DNA of 49,797 nt from Symbiodinium natans (GCA_905221605.1 CAJNDS010000313.1:790478-840274), one strand, 5' to 3'; positions 34,901 to 42,724 are shown, counted from the stretch's first letter. The notes: a model not told the origin generated them from the sequence alone. Program-made: numbers and translations.

Positions 34901-35836
34901 CACGGGGGACGAAGTGCTCCAACAGGCAAAGGCATCACGCGCCAACTGCAAGACGCTTGTCCACCAAAGCTGCGACGAATCCGACAAGTCTGTCATCAAT
35001 CCGCTGACCAACTCAAGCCAATCCTGGAACTCCAAAGAACCACCTGACGGATTAGGGGCAACAAGTTTGGGCAGCGTTGTGATGCCTGGTTTCACTGCTT
35101 CAGGGGCGTCGTCACCTTTGACCTTGAGCTGCTGAGCTTGCAAGCTTTGCAGCTGCTGCACCCCTAAAACTAATGCGTCCACAACTGAACTTGGCACCTC
35201 ACGCGTGGCAGGCTGCTCACCTGGAGCTGCAGTGGCGGCTGAAACCTGAGGACCTTGAGTGTCTGCCACCTGCCCGACTCTCCCGGGCGGCGTTTGGCCT
35301 GCAGCGCTGGCAAAACCGCCTGAAACCTGAGGGTTTGCTGGAATCTGCCACAAACCCGTGTTCTCGGGCCGAGAATGTGGACTTGTGCCGGAATTGGCCC
35401 CTTCAGCCCTCATCTGCCCCAGACCTAGGGTTTCGGGCTGGAAAGTGGGGTCTGGGCCAGAAGAGGCCCTGTGAGTACCTGGCACCTGTGCAACCTGGGC
35501 AGATTGAGCCATGGGCTCACGCACATGCCCAGCCCTTCCGGGTGGGGTTGCATTGCTGGGCAACCTTTGCGAACCCTGCAAACCCGACCACAAATTAGAC
35601 CAAAACCCTGATGCAGACGCAGGCGCCCTCAATGCGTCCATCGCCTGCAAGGTGGCATCCTGCACCTGATGGGCAAGAGATGGTGCTGGCAGAGGGGCCT
35701 CAACATGCGCGTGAGCGGCAGTAGGGATTAGAGGTGGGCCACTTGGGGTCTGTGCTTGCATTGACACTACTTCCCGCATGGACCTCTCTCTCTGCTCACT
35801 CCTCTCAAGTAGCTGCCTCAACCTCTGATTCTCCAC
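31958..35836 (-). CDS. gag-pro main frame with C-terminal hydrophobic module
   Basis: 1292 codons. Residues 1-30 are a coiled coil. Residues 265-480 are the Gag body, including WW at 291-292, KWSRV at 329-333 and the YQPGGTNERDLILRNL stretch at 373-388. Residues 525-544 form a CCCH finger (C-x8-C-x5-C-x3-H) and 558-571 a CCHC knuckle (C-x2-C-x4-H-x4-C). The aspartic protease has D-S-G-A-T at 690-694. After about residue 800, where integrase would be expected, the sequence is instead acidic (DTDDEDDDN, 899-907) and then hydrophobic, with two copies of a module (about 1098-1150 and 1200-1252) and a last membrane-like helix before the stop. The listed start is a GTG and is not a real start; translation presumably enters from the upstream frames. 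Confidence 0.88.
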   Translation of the reverse strand: MENQRLRQLLERSEQRERSMREVVSMQAQTPSGPPLIPTAAHAHVEAPLPAPSLAHQVQDATLQAMDALRAPASASGFWSNLWSGLQGSQRLPSNATPPGRAGHVREPMAQSAQVAQVPGTHRASSGPDPTFQPETLGLGQMRAEGANSGTSPHSRPENTGLWQIPANPQVSGGFASAAGQTPPGRVGQVADTQGPQVSAATAAPGEQPATREVPSSVVDALVLGVQQLQSLQAQQLKVKGDDAPEAVKPGITTLPKLVAPNPSGGSLEFQDWLELVSGLMTDLSDSSQLWWTSVLQLARDAFACWSTSSPVERLRVAPDDRTEIVEGKWSRVNARACAMLLESLDASVKADIIARRATQNAAHILYRLHTIYQPGGTNERDLILRNLHDPPPFEDVAAGVSLLRSWGRWHRRCLECGMVAPDPSILARGLTTVTAQHIAENADVQFRTQCVRSALHIDLHPSGGEVLDYHKHLLAEFETMAGGIDARKVDPNPKVQVLNAAADASGGGNRPSGKGAGGGGARPCRFFLTVKGCRSGPKCKFAHNMSELPKTERDKKCLACGSEEHRARDCKAGKAKQDSAAQPSTPTLQAADRIRESDSAAVSSTSSASQPIVPATPVNASMVEFVQEALRAIRQVEANERAEVSVKASGGDAARNPSMQSLTIHCPTCVPTNSPNSQPEGVNVFGLVDSGATHPLRPASSQEEWLEAEQVEVGLAGGHASHMRINKRGVILTPPGRDGLPAAIVPLGQLVTRLGYMLSWTADECFLRSPEGELTTLRVQNGCPVIEHDRALTVIAELEAQRENARSTFANRTANEVSSTLVIAKALQAFGLPLGGQDEHVSPSLKPGWGHGISAQMTAPIWPRQTPLLEPKKGVCGTQILDPEVSLQQPPTMWFRLDTDDEDDDNTVQCQPDDSAGNSSVYDLDWTRLPHSPLGRDGPAPVPGPPQCRPGGFSLDGFGGLCVFGPREVQPTVRKDLATRPRGEHEITVPNSVAVPATSPREGGTRNARRRLAANLLFQLLLRMFLLGARGAVFTPCSGVRNPPAAATGSPVPYWVEEEPCVRLCGLSGVVPEPPVQEESHQLLAEPVLVTTSCLAAVANRLVAALWGVLGLGLCRIAEASAVGLRDQPVCAAVMLLVFLQVIGAARLAGRQGAQAQGAQVQCPNPAASAAQFASSVPVGATSGLRGPLTWLTVHLAAAEDSLVTAACWSVFGIGLFRAAEADAVGLRDQLARTLLTPLVLSQIQGAFGQLDFLEEEEGEVHQVELSTDLLFMLLVGFVGVSLFAVWEFAT
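32130..32530 (-). repeat. Internal coding duplication in the retrotransposon
   Basis: The segments around 32139-32220 and 32449-32530 are similar on the DNA level (GCTGATCACG-AGACC..., then ACAGGCCAA-CCC) and encode GIGLFRAAEADAVGLRDQ and GLGLCRIAEASAVGLRDQ. Offset is 309-310 bp. Each copy is followed by a hydrophobic stretch. Confidence 0.8.
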
Positions 35837-36273
35837 CTCCTGCGCCTGGGCTCCTCAAAACCTGCAAGCTGCCTGGCAACCTCTGCTTGAATTGCCTCTT
35901 GAGGGAGCGACGACGACTCGGTACGGCTCGAGGGGCGTTCAGGGGCTGCAGATCTAGGGTAAAGGAGTGGGGCCCTTTGCTCAAGCGCTTGCATGCATTG
36001 CAGCAACTCGGCATTGAGTAATGGGGATTCCCTCCCGGGCCCGGGGCCAAAAGTGGTGGGTGTGCCGATTGAGTCCGGCTGCGGCGGCGAAGCACTTGAC
36101 CCAACACTCCCATCTCCCAAAGGCCTCACCCTAGACACTGCTCCAGGGCTTGCACGTGTGTGGTGTGGTGGTGACTGGGCCTGCACCTCAGTCCTTGCCA
36201 CACGGAAAAACTCAGAAACACGAGACATGAAAACACCAGGAATGCCTTCAACCATTTCGGAGATAGCGGGCAA
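35818..36273 (-). CDS. gag, middle frame
   Basis: About 150 codons, starting around AISEMVEGIPGVFMSRVSEF and ending SLPQEAIQAEVARQLAGFEE before running out of frame. QEAIQAEVARQ followed by a charged helix is typical of dinoflagellate copia Gag. A second one-base shift near 35850 separates it from the main frame, where the coiled coil continues as ENQRLRQLLERSEQR. Confidence 0.62.
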   Translation of the reverse strand: MPAISEMVEGIPGVFMSRVSEFFRVARTEVQAQSPPHHTRASPGAVSRVRPLGDGSVGSSASPPQPDSIGTPTTFGPGPGRESPLLNAELLQCMQALEQRAPLLYPRSAAPERPSSRTESSSLPQEAIQAEVARQLAGFEEPRRRRWRIRG

Positions 36274-36793
36274 ACCCTGTGAACGTGGGTGGGGTCATGA
36301 ACCCCTCAACTCCAGCGGTCTCACCAGTTGACCTTATGCCCCCCAAACCCCTGTTACCACCTTGGTCTGTAACCTGACGGTCGTCACCCAAGGTGTCCTG
36401 ACGCAGGATGGTGTTGGCCTCTGATCCTGGACTTCCGTCCGGAGGTTGCACTGCTTGTGGCATGCTTCGGGGCATACCGTGCAATATCCCACCCTCAGGG
36501 GTGGTCGACGCATGCTGCACGCCTTCTGCTGGGTCTATACTAGCACGCGCCCTTCCCGCAGCCATATCCACAAAACCCAAACCACCCTCAATGCCGGCGG
36601 TGGGTGCATCAGGCGTTGCGGAATGCATATGCTCTTGCAAACCATCCCTCCCGGGAGGTTGGGATGATTGCGGCGTCACGGTGCCGTAGCCCTGCGTTGG
36701 GCTCATAACCTGCTGGTGTGAACCAGCAGGCTGAGCAGGAGGCACTAGTGGAGTAGCTAATTCCCCAGTCCCATCCCTTTCCCCAGCAGACAT
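36248..36793 (-). CDS. gag, N-terminal frame
   Basis: 181 codons from an ATG in the 5' LTR, or about 151 from the ATG inside the primer site. Low-complexity, rich in Pro, Gln, Gly and Ser, with one PPGRDG motif. It ends at a stop just after TFTGFARYLRNG, while the next frame (PAISEMVEGIPG) continues the expected Gag sequence, so a one- or two-base shift lies near 36260. The element may carry a mutated gag, or use frameshifting. Confidence 0.6.
   Translation of the reverse strand: MSAGERDGTGELATPLVPPAQPAGSHQQVMSPTQGYGTVTPQSSQPPGRDGLQEHMHSATPDAPTAGIEGGLGFVDMAAGRARASIDPAEGVQHASTTPEGGILHGMPRSMPQAVQPPDGSPGSEANTILRQDTLGDDRQVTDQGGNRGLGGIRSTGETAGVEGFMTPPTFTGFARYLRNG
36691..36710 (-). promoter_or_regulatory. 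Primer binding site for an internal tRNA-iMet segment
   Basis: Directly after the 5' LTR the minus strand reads GGTTATGAGCCCAACGCAGG. Its first 12-13 bases are complementary to the anticodon loop and stem of eukaryotic initiator tRNA-Met (GGGCUCAUAACC), as in Drosophila copia, which primes from a cleaved half tRNA. The complement of the CAU anticodon gives an ATG (36706-36704) that is in frame with gag. Confidence 0.75.
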
Positions 36794-37015
36794 GGCTCAC
36801 ACAACGGGCGGAGTAACTCTTTTACACAAGCGGGCAACACAACGAACAGCAAAGTCTTGAAGGATTGCTATGCTATGCGCTACAGTGAGGCGACGGCACT
36901 ACAGAACCTACATACATAAAAATGTGTTATGCTCAAGGCGTTCTGTGCTTGGGCCTAGGAGCAACAGGAAAACAACGAGCTACAACCAGACATGTGCAGG
37001 TACTACGCTTCCACA
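36711..37015 (-). repeat. 5' LTR
   Basis: On the minus strand it starts TGTGGAAGCG and ends CACACCAGCA. The last 18 bp form a small hairpin (TGCTGGT ... ACCAGCA). An ATG at 36793-36791 opens a frame that runs into gag. It contains ACATTTTTATGTATG, which could serve as a T-rich promoter box, but this is a guess. Confidence 0.93.
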
Positions 37016-37020
37016 GTAGG

Positions 37021-37540
37021 GCTTACAGGCCGAAGGGTCGGAGGTATTGGGTGGAGGTTTGGGGTTTGGTTTAAGGGCTTTTGGCTTTGCCGGCAACAAG
37101 TTAGGAATGTGTTCCTTGACTAATAATAATGGCAGAACTATGATATAGCAACGACTAAGAAACAATTACACGCTAGTCACATAAGACCCCTGTACTGGAC
37201 TGCTTGAAATCGCAGGATTCACAGGATGGCATTGAGGTTTTGGGGGTGGGGGGTTTACAGTATACCCTAAGGCTCCATGTACCTTATCATTGTATTCGAA
37301 AGTCCCTCTAAAGGCCCAAGTATACCTATGGACCCTCAGCGATAGGGCTAACCCTAAACCCTGTTTAGGTTTGTGGGCTCAGGGGCTTTAAGGTTTGAGG
37401 GCTCTTGTGCTTGGGGCGTTTAAAGTTGAAGGCTCTGGGGGTCTAGGCCACGAAACCATCAATTCCCCAAGTTAAACCCGAAACCCTGAACCCTGTGCCG
37501 CAATAGTTGAACACTCCAGTATCCGGTTTTGTGTTTGTGC
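37021..37540. other. Stretch after the retrotransposon, sparse content
   Basis: Holds a diverged family B element (GGCTCCATGTACC at 37271, AAGGCCCAAGTATACC at 37313) and one possible 7-codon exon at 37216-37236 (DSQDGIE between ATCGCAG and GTTTTGGGG). Nothing else supported. Confidence 0.4.
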
Positions 37541-37546
37541 TTGCAG

Positions 37547-37582
37547 GCTGCAGATATGTTTGGGGTTGGCTTGCTTGCGGAA
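37547..37582 (+). CDS. Candidate exon with strong acceptor
   Basis: AADMFGVGLLAE after TTGTGCTTGCAG, before GTTGGTAT. If the donor is not used the frame continues VGILDPPV to a TAA. Confidence 0.45.
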
Positions 37583-37884
37583 GTTGGTATACTAGATCCT
37601 CCTGTATAACCTATGAAGGGTCTTTTGCTCTTTTGCGAAGCCGCTCAATGTTTCCCTATACCATCTAGGAACTGTCACGAGCACCATCTGAACAGCGTTT
37701 ACATTTCGTTTACATGCATTCAACAACAGTAACATTCTAGCATTGTTCATATAATATGTTGTTGGTGGACGCCTTTGTTGTTTTCTGTTATCATAGTGTC
37801 ATTGTTACTCCAGGCATCAGCGACCACACATTTCACAGCGAGCTAAGAAACATATTCGGAATTTTCCACATGACACCCTGATCC

Positions 37885-37986
37885 CTTAACCTGCAAGTTG
37901 CGGATGGAGAGTTCAGGGTTCCAGCTAGGTCTGTGGAGGGAGCCTGGTTCAGGGCTCAAAAGGGCTCAGGAGTGTTGGGAGTGTAG
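37885..37986 (+). CDS. Candidate coding segment
   Basis: After AACCTGCAAG one frame reads VADGEFRVPARSVEGAWFRA then QKGSGVLGV to TAG. Another frame is open longer (37898-38095, reading MESSGFQLGLWREPGSGLKR and on), so the true frame is uncertain. Confidence 0.38.
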   Translation, partial: LNLQVADGEFRVPARSVEGAWFRAQKGSGVLGV

Positions 37987-38389
37987 GGTTCGGGCGCGAC
38001 GCGCTAGCGTTGCATCACCACTGGCAACGATGGGATGCTCCGGATGCTCCGGAACCTTCCCCTCGAACCCCTTGCTGGTTCTTAGCTCCCTATAGACTCC
38101 CCCGCAAAGGTCCCCTCAGGAGGGAACCTTCGCCAAGGGGGGTGGTGGGAGAACTATTGGGTCCAATCCTGAACTTCTAAACCCTAACCCCCATTACATA
38201 AACCAAAAACCCAATATGGGGACTGGAAGTGAGCTCTCCGGTAAGCCATCAAGCAGCTTAGGTGTTTGTTTTTTTTTTTTTTTGGGGGGGGGGGGGGGGG
38301 GGGCGCGGGTGGGGCTTGGTGTTTGAAGGTTGCAGGTTAAGCCCGTAAACCCGAAACCCAGCACCCTGAAGCCACTGCGCTTTTGTCAG

Positions 38390-38449
38390 GGCTATGGCGC
38401 GAACTTGCTGCGGACGATACTGCAATGGCAGGGCTGGCGTGAGCGCCAG
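38390..38449 (+). CDS. Candidate exon, unassigned protein
   Basis: GYGANLLRTILQWQGWRERQ, 20 codons between GCTTTTGTCAG and GTGGGAG; phase 0 at both ends. A T-run and G-run (38269-38303) lie upstream. Confidence 0.5.
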
Positions 38450-38539
38450 GTGGGAGTGTCTGAGCTTGGAGTTAAGGGTTTAGGGTTCATGCAGGCCCTG
38501 GTTTAGGGTTTGGGCTTTAGGCTTTGCAGGCTTTAGATA

Positions 38540-39190
38540 GGGTTTTCAGGGCTGAGAATGCTTTTTTGGGCGCCTGCAGAACGCATTTTGAGCGCAGAGC
38601 TTGATTTGGGTACAGGGTTTAGGGTTTAGGTTGAGGGTTTAGGGTTTCGGGTTTGTGGGTTTAAGCCTTTAGGTTTTACAGTAGAGAAGGAGGAGCAGTG
38701 CGTTTTTGGGCGCTTGCAAAACGTATTTTCTGCACAGGGCTGGATTGGGTTTAGGGTTTGAGGGTTTAACCCTAAACTCGAAACCATACTATACAAAATG
38801 AAAATGCGTTTTTCGAAGCCACAAAAACGCGTTTTGGCAAGCAGAGCTCTTTTGACGAGTGGAATGCAAAGTCGCTCCGGGTGTGGTTGGTGCAGGTTCC
38901 CAAGCTTCGTTTGGCATGCAAAGTGCGCTTGCTGGACATCCGCAAACCCATTTTCCTCCTCAGCATATTTCCTAACCTTGTACAGTCGCATCCCGCAGCA
39001 CCCACATACGAGCAGCGCATAATCAACTTACACAGCGATTTGGATCTTCTGTTCGCAGCTCAAGACCCAAATCGTGCGATTTGCGATTTGGACACACTTC
39101 CACAAGCAATTGGAAGGCGATTTGGGGTTTGCGATTCCAAATCGCTAGCGTTTTGCGATTTGCGATTTGGCCTTTTAAGGTTCAGGGTTT
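38540..39190. repeat. Diverged GCGTTTTTGGGCGC and GCGATTTG repeats with an open frame
   Basis: Motifs like TTTTGGGCGCCTGCAGAACGC (38565) and TTTTTGGGCGCTTGCAAAACG (38702) are related; CGATTTGCGATTTGG recurs in both orientations at 39040-39170. A plus-strand frame (38881-39192) reads VPKLRLACKVRLLDIRKPIF then LLSIFPNLVQSHPAAPTYEQ and may be coding, but composition is affected by the repeats. Confidence 0.35.
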
Positions 39191-39350
39191 AGAAGTATCG
39201 CCTTTTATGTTAAAGAAGCGTTTAGGGTCGACTGTGATAGGGTAGAGGGTTTTTGGGGTTCAGGGTTTTAGTGTCGGTGTTGTAGGTAGGGGTTTAAGGG
39301 GTTTGGGCTTCCGGATGAGGTCGAGGGGTTGGGGATTCAGAGTAGCAACA

Positions 39351-39434
39351 TTCAGGAAACGGAGGCCACATTCACAGGGAAGATTTCGGAAAAGACCGAG
39401 GGGCAGAAACAGCACGGAGACCAGCGGGAAACGG
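39351..39434 (+). CDS. Candidate exon with donor G|GTTTAGGG
   Basis: SNIQETEATFTGKISEKTEG then QKQHGDQRET, hydrophilic. A second frame is also open. The intron that follows begins GTTTAGGGTTTAGGG and ends in TTTCCTGAATGTAG or TTTCCTGACAG. Confidence 0.42.
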
Positions 39435-39530
39435 GTTTAGGGTTTAGGGTCTCCTAGCTTCTGCCTTCTGACTGTGTCTCTGCTGTTTCCTGAATGTAGC
39501 AGTCCTGTTTCCGACTTTGTTTCCTGACAG

Positions 39531-40033
39531 TGGCCGCACCCCGATTCATGGGAAGCAATTGTGGCTTTCATGCAGCTTGGGAAGATCGGTGTGAAAGCGG
39601 AGAATGAGAAGGAGGGCATTACAATTTGTTTCAAGTCTTCAGTCATCTCTGTGGGTGTTTGATATCGCGTGCCAGTATGGGTGGACCAAGACGGCGGATA
39701 TGGGCGCGCTCTGGGCATGCGGGGGCATGCGGGGGCGCGGGACAACCCTGCAGCGGATGCTTATAGCGAGAGGGAGTCGAACAGTGCTACACGTGGTTTT
39801 GCCCAGCACATGTTGCCATTGTCCAAGAACGAGAACGATTGACACACAAAGGCAGTCAACAACACTTTGAGGGCGCACTTAGGGAAGTTTCCCTCAGAAC
39901 TCGAATTGGGGAAGATAGCGCACTGTGAACCTGGTCTTAAGATCTTCCGGTACATAGAGGCAGTCCCCCTCTTCAAGAAAGGCCTGGTGCCACGGAACCG
40001 CTTGAGGGAGCGGAGATACCCCAAGGACCCTAA
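39531..40033 (+). CDS. Long coding frame with two internal TGA codons
   Basis: After GTTTCCTGACAG one frame reads WPHPDSWEAIVAFMQLGKIG then VKAENEKEGITICFKSSVIS, meets TGA at 39660, continues YRVPVWVDQDGGYGRALGMR and on to LPLSKNEND, meets TGA at 39843, and continues NNTLRAHLGKFPSELELGKI then AHCEPGLKIFRYIEAVPLFK to a TAA at 40031. Composition is protein-like in all three parts. It could be a decayed gene, separate exons, or a readthrough. Other frames in 39604-39870 are open too. Confidence 0.4.
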
Positions 40034-40486
40034 ACCCTAAACCCTGCACCCTAAAGCCTAATAAGATTTAGGGTTTGGGTTTAGGGATTAGGGCCCGGTG
40101 ATACCCTTTTGCCGTTTTTGTTGGTTCCAAGTTCCCATATAAAGTATAATCAACCCAAAGAAGAGTGCCCTTAGTAGAATATGGGTACTCAAGATTCCCT
40201 TAGGGTTTAGGGTGTAGGGTTTAGGGTTTAGGGTTTAGGGTTTGGGGTTTAGGGTGTAGGGTTTAGGGTTTAGGGTTTAGGGTTTAGTTTTTAGGGCTGA
40301 TTCTGTACAGGGAAGGCTGCGTGTCAGAACTGGGTCTTTCCATGTAGCTCTCCTCACCCCAAACCCTGAACCCCAAACCCCAAACCCTAAACCCCAAACC
40401 CTAAACCCTAAACTCCAAACCCTAAACCCTAAACCCTAAACCCCAAACCCTAAACCCTAAACTCTAAACCCTAAACCCCCCGAAGC

Positions 40487-40570
40487 CGAATCCCCAGCGG
40501 CAGACGCCACCCCTCGACGTCGTCTGCACGCCGCCGCAGCTCTTCTGGGGTGGCAGTACCACAGGCTGCG
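40487..40570 (+). CDS. Candidate exon with donor GTTTAGGG
   Basis: AESPAADATPRRRLHAAAAL then LGWQYHRLR, ending CG|GTTTAGGG. Upstream lies a CCCTAAA array (40360-40476). Confidence 0.48.
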
Positions 40571-40585
40571 GTTTAGGGTTTAGGG

Positions 40586-41524
40586 TTTAGGGTTTAGGGT
40601 TTAGGGTTCAGGGTTTAGCGTTTAGGATTTAGGGTTCAGGGTTCAGGGTTTTAGGGTTTAGGGTTTAGGGTTTTTCAGCGTGGCTTTGAGTTCGGGCGTA
40701 GATTTTGGAACAGTTTTGTCGGTGACACGGTGATGTTACACTGATGGTTCAGGGTGGAGTCTTCTTACTTAGGGTGCAACTTTCAACAGGAACCTTCAGT
40801 TCACATTGGGAAAGCTGAGATGCTACTAGCGTAAGGTTGCTAATGTAAGACCCAATTGAATGTTGGTATTGCTTTTTATTAGGGTTCTAACTAATTATAG
40901 TTTAGGGTATACATTTGTTTGCAGGGTAGGAGTGTGCGTTTATCGTTCATAGGGCTGATGAGGCTTTCCTCAGCCTCCTACGTAGTATTGTTCAGGGCAT
41001 ATACGATATCTGAATGCGAAGACAATGACACTAGCCCAAAGGGTTGAAGTAGTTTAGCTCATCCTCACAACAAAGTGGACTGTGCGAGGATCAGTTTTGG
41101 AGACTTCTTGGGAAGGGTCCTGTGCGCATCGGATTCCTTGACCAAATGTGGCCCTCAGCCCTATGAACGATAAACGCACACTCCTACCCTGCAAACAAAT
41201 GTATACCCTAAACTATAATTAGTTAGAACCTTAATAAAAAGCAATACCAACATTCAATTGGGTCTTACATTAGCAACCTTACGCTAGTAGCATCTCAGCT
41301 TTCCCAATGTGAACTGAAGGTTCCTGTTGAAAGTTGCACCCTAAGTAAGAAGACTCCACCCTGAACCATCAGTGTAACATCACCGTGTCACCGACAAAAC
41401 TGTTCCAACATCTACGCCCGAACTCAAAGCCACGCTGAACAACCCTAAACCCTAAACCCTGAACCCTGAACCCTAAATCCTAAACCCTAAACCCTGAACC
41501 CTGAACCCTAAACCCTAAACCCTG
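40586..41524. repeat. Large inverted repeat, arms about 370 bp, spacer about 195 bp
   Basis: Left arm about 40586-40958 and right arm 41155-41524 are reverse complements with only a few differences (for example GATTTTGGAAC against GATGTTGGAAC, and TATTAGGG against TATTAAGG). The arms include telomeric units at the outer ends, matched even in their variants (TTTAGGATTTAGGGTTCAGGG). The spacer has no open frame of note. Confidence 0.92.
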
Positions 41525-41590
41525 TCAGCCTGAAACCCCAGGCTAGTGGAGGTATTTTGTGCCTTTGCTTGATGGCCTAGTAGTAGAGTA

Positions 41591-41716
41591 GGTAACCGTT
41601 AACCTTTTTGATGTAGTATAATCCCTTTGTAATCCCAAAGGTTAACCTTTAATAATTAAAGGTTACCCTTTGGGATTATAAGGGATTATACTACCCCAAA
41701 AAGGTTAAAGGTTACC
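41591..41716. mobile_element. Near-perfect 126-bp hairpin, family L
   Basis: GGTAACCGTTAACC ... GGTTAAAGGTTACC; the arms (with AGTATAATCCCTT / AAGGGATTATACT) pair almost all the way to a centre near 41653. An acceptor-like TTTTTTACCCCAG follows the right end. Confidence 0.88.
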
Positions 41717-41746
41717 TTTTTTACCCCAGGTTGGTGGACAACTAAG

Positions 41747-41932
41747 ATGGACCGGTTAGTGCCGTGTGCACCGTTTGGGGCTTCGGACGGCAGACGAACA
41801 TTCTGCATGTTGGTTCACCGCACAACGCGCTTGATTAGTCAAGAGAAGCTACCTTGGGTTTGGGAGACCCATTTTCACGATCCTCTAAGGGAACATAAGG
41901 GCCAGATTGGGAGTTTATGCTGTACGTCTTAG
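41747..41932 (+). CDS. Candidate exon or small gene, 61 codons
   Basis: From an ATG: MDRLVPCAPFGASDGRRTFC then MLVHRTTRLISQEKLPWVWE and THFHDPLREHKGQIGSLCCT to TAG. An acceptor CCCCAG lies 16 bp upstream. Not recognised. Confidence 0.45.
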   Translation: MDRLVPCAPFGASDGRRTFCMLVHRTTRLISQEKLPWVWETHFHDPLREHKGQIGSLCCTS

Positions 41933-42330
41933 TAGAAATACGACAACTGACTCCACTATAACTTTTCCAACCCAAGGAGTCTCGAACAACGAGCCCTTTC
42001 AACGGAAAGAACCGACCCGGGACCCGAAACCCTAAACCCTATACCCTATACCCTATACCCTAAACCCCAAACCCTAAACCCTAAACCCTAAGCCCTACTA
42101 TACTACTTCAATACAATCGCAACAAGGCGGCTTGAGGACCAAACCCGAAACCCTAAACCTATACACGGAGGTCCTGTACGAATCAGGTTTATGTTTCTCT
42201 TTATTGGTGAGTGTATACAGGGTTCCGTACAACCACTTGTGAGTGCCTATATTGAGTGTCCTTCTGGGGATCAGTACCCGAAACCCCAAACCCTAAGCAA
42301 TAATCCCTAAACCCTAAACCCTATAGTCAA

Positions 42331-42427
42331 AACCAGAACCTGACTCGAGCGGAGGCCGAAAGATCTTCAAGGAGGAGGCAACAAGCTATTGTTCTTAAGG
42401 GTGGTCTGGGGCCCCTTGGAATGGCAT
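42331..42427 (+). CDS. Candidate exon, frame uncertain
   Basis: Two frames are protein-like: PDSSGGRKIFKEEATSYCS to a stop, and LERRPKDLQGGGNKLLFLRV then VWGPLEWHR running to a TTTAGGG array (42427-42480). Confidence 0.38.
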
Positions 42428-42497
42428 AGGGTTTAGGGTTTAGGGTTTAGGGTTTAGGGTTTAGGGTTTAGGGTTTAGGGAGCGGGTACTTTTCCAG

Positions 42498-42724
42498 GCT
42501 CCTCAAACTTCCCGAAGTACATCCTCCGAATCGGAGGGGGTCCATTGGGTCAGAAAGAGATTGGACCCTAGACCCGAAGTAGGCAAGAAAGCGGCGGCAT
42601 CCAGCAGGGGCCTTTTTCCGAGACGCTCAGCGCGCACCTACCATAGATTTTGGGGTTGTAGGGCTGCTGGCCCCCTAAACCCCGAAGCCCCACACCAACG
42701 AAGCCTTGCAGAGCCACAAGACAC
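42498..42724 (+). CDS. Longest single candidate exon, 75 codons
   Basis: After ACTTTTCCAG the frame reads APQTSRSTSSESEGVHWVRK then RLDPRPEVGKKAAASSRGLF and PRRSARTYHRFWGCRAAGPL, and so on to QD and AC|GTGAGGAC, a good donor that overlaps a TGA. Basic and Ser-rich; not recognised. Confidence 0.5.

Larger units (their letters stand above)
31153..37015 (-). mobile_element. Complete LTR retrotransposon, Ty1/copia-type, Gag-protease only
   Basis: LTRs of 305 bp (36711-37015 as 5', 31153-31457 as 3') are identical and have TG...CA ends. A 5-bp target duplication, GTAGG, flanks it (31148-31152 and 37016-37020). The primer site follows the 5' LTR directly, and a purine tract (GAAGGAGCGAAGGAGGAG on the minus strand) precedes the 3' LTR. 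The 5.25-kb inside codes for Gag, an aspartic protease and a hydrophobic C-terminal part. Integrase, reverse transcriptase and RNase H are absent, so it must be mobilised in trans. Identical LTRs mean a recent insertion. Confidence 0.93.

Noticed and set aside
39531-40033. Transposase of a DNA element
   Set aside because: No DDE spacing or zinc-binding motif could be seen in any of the three segments.
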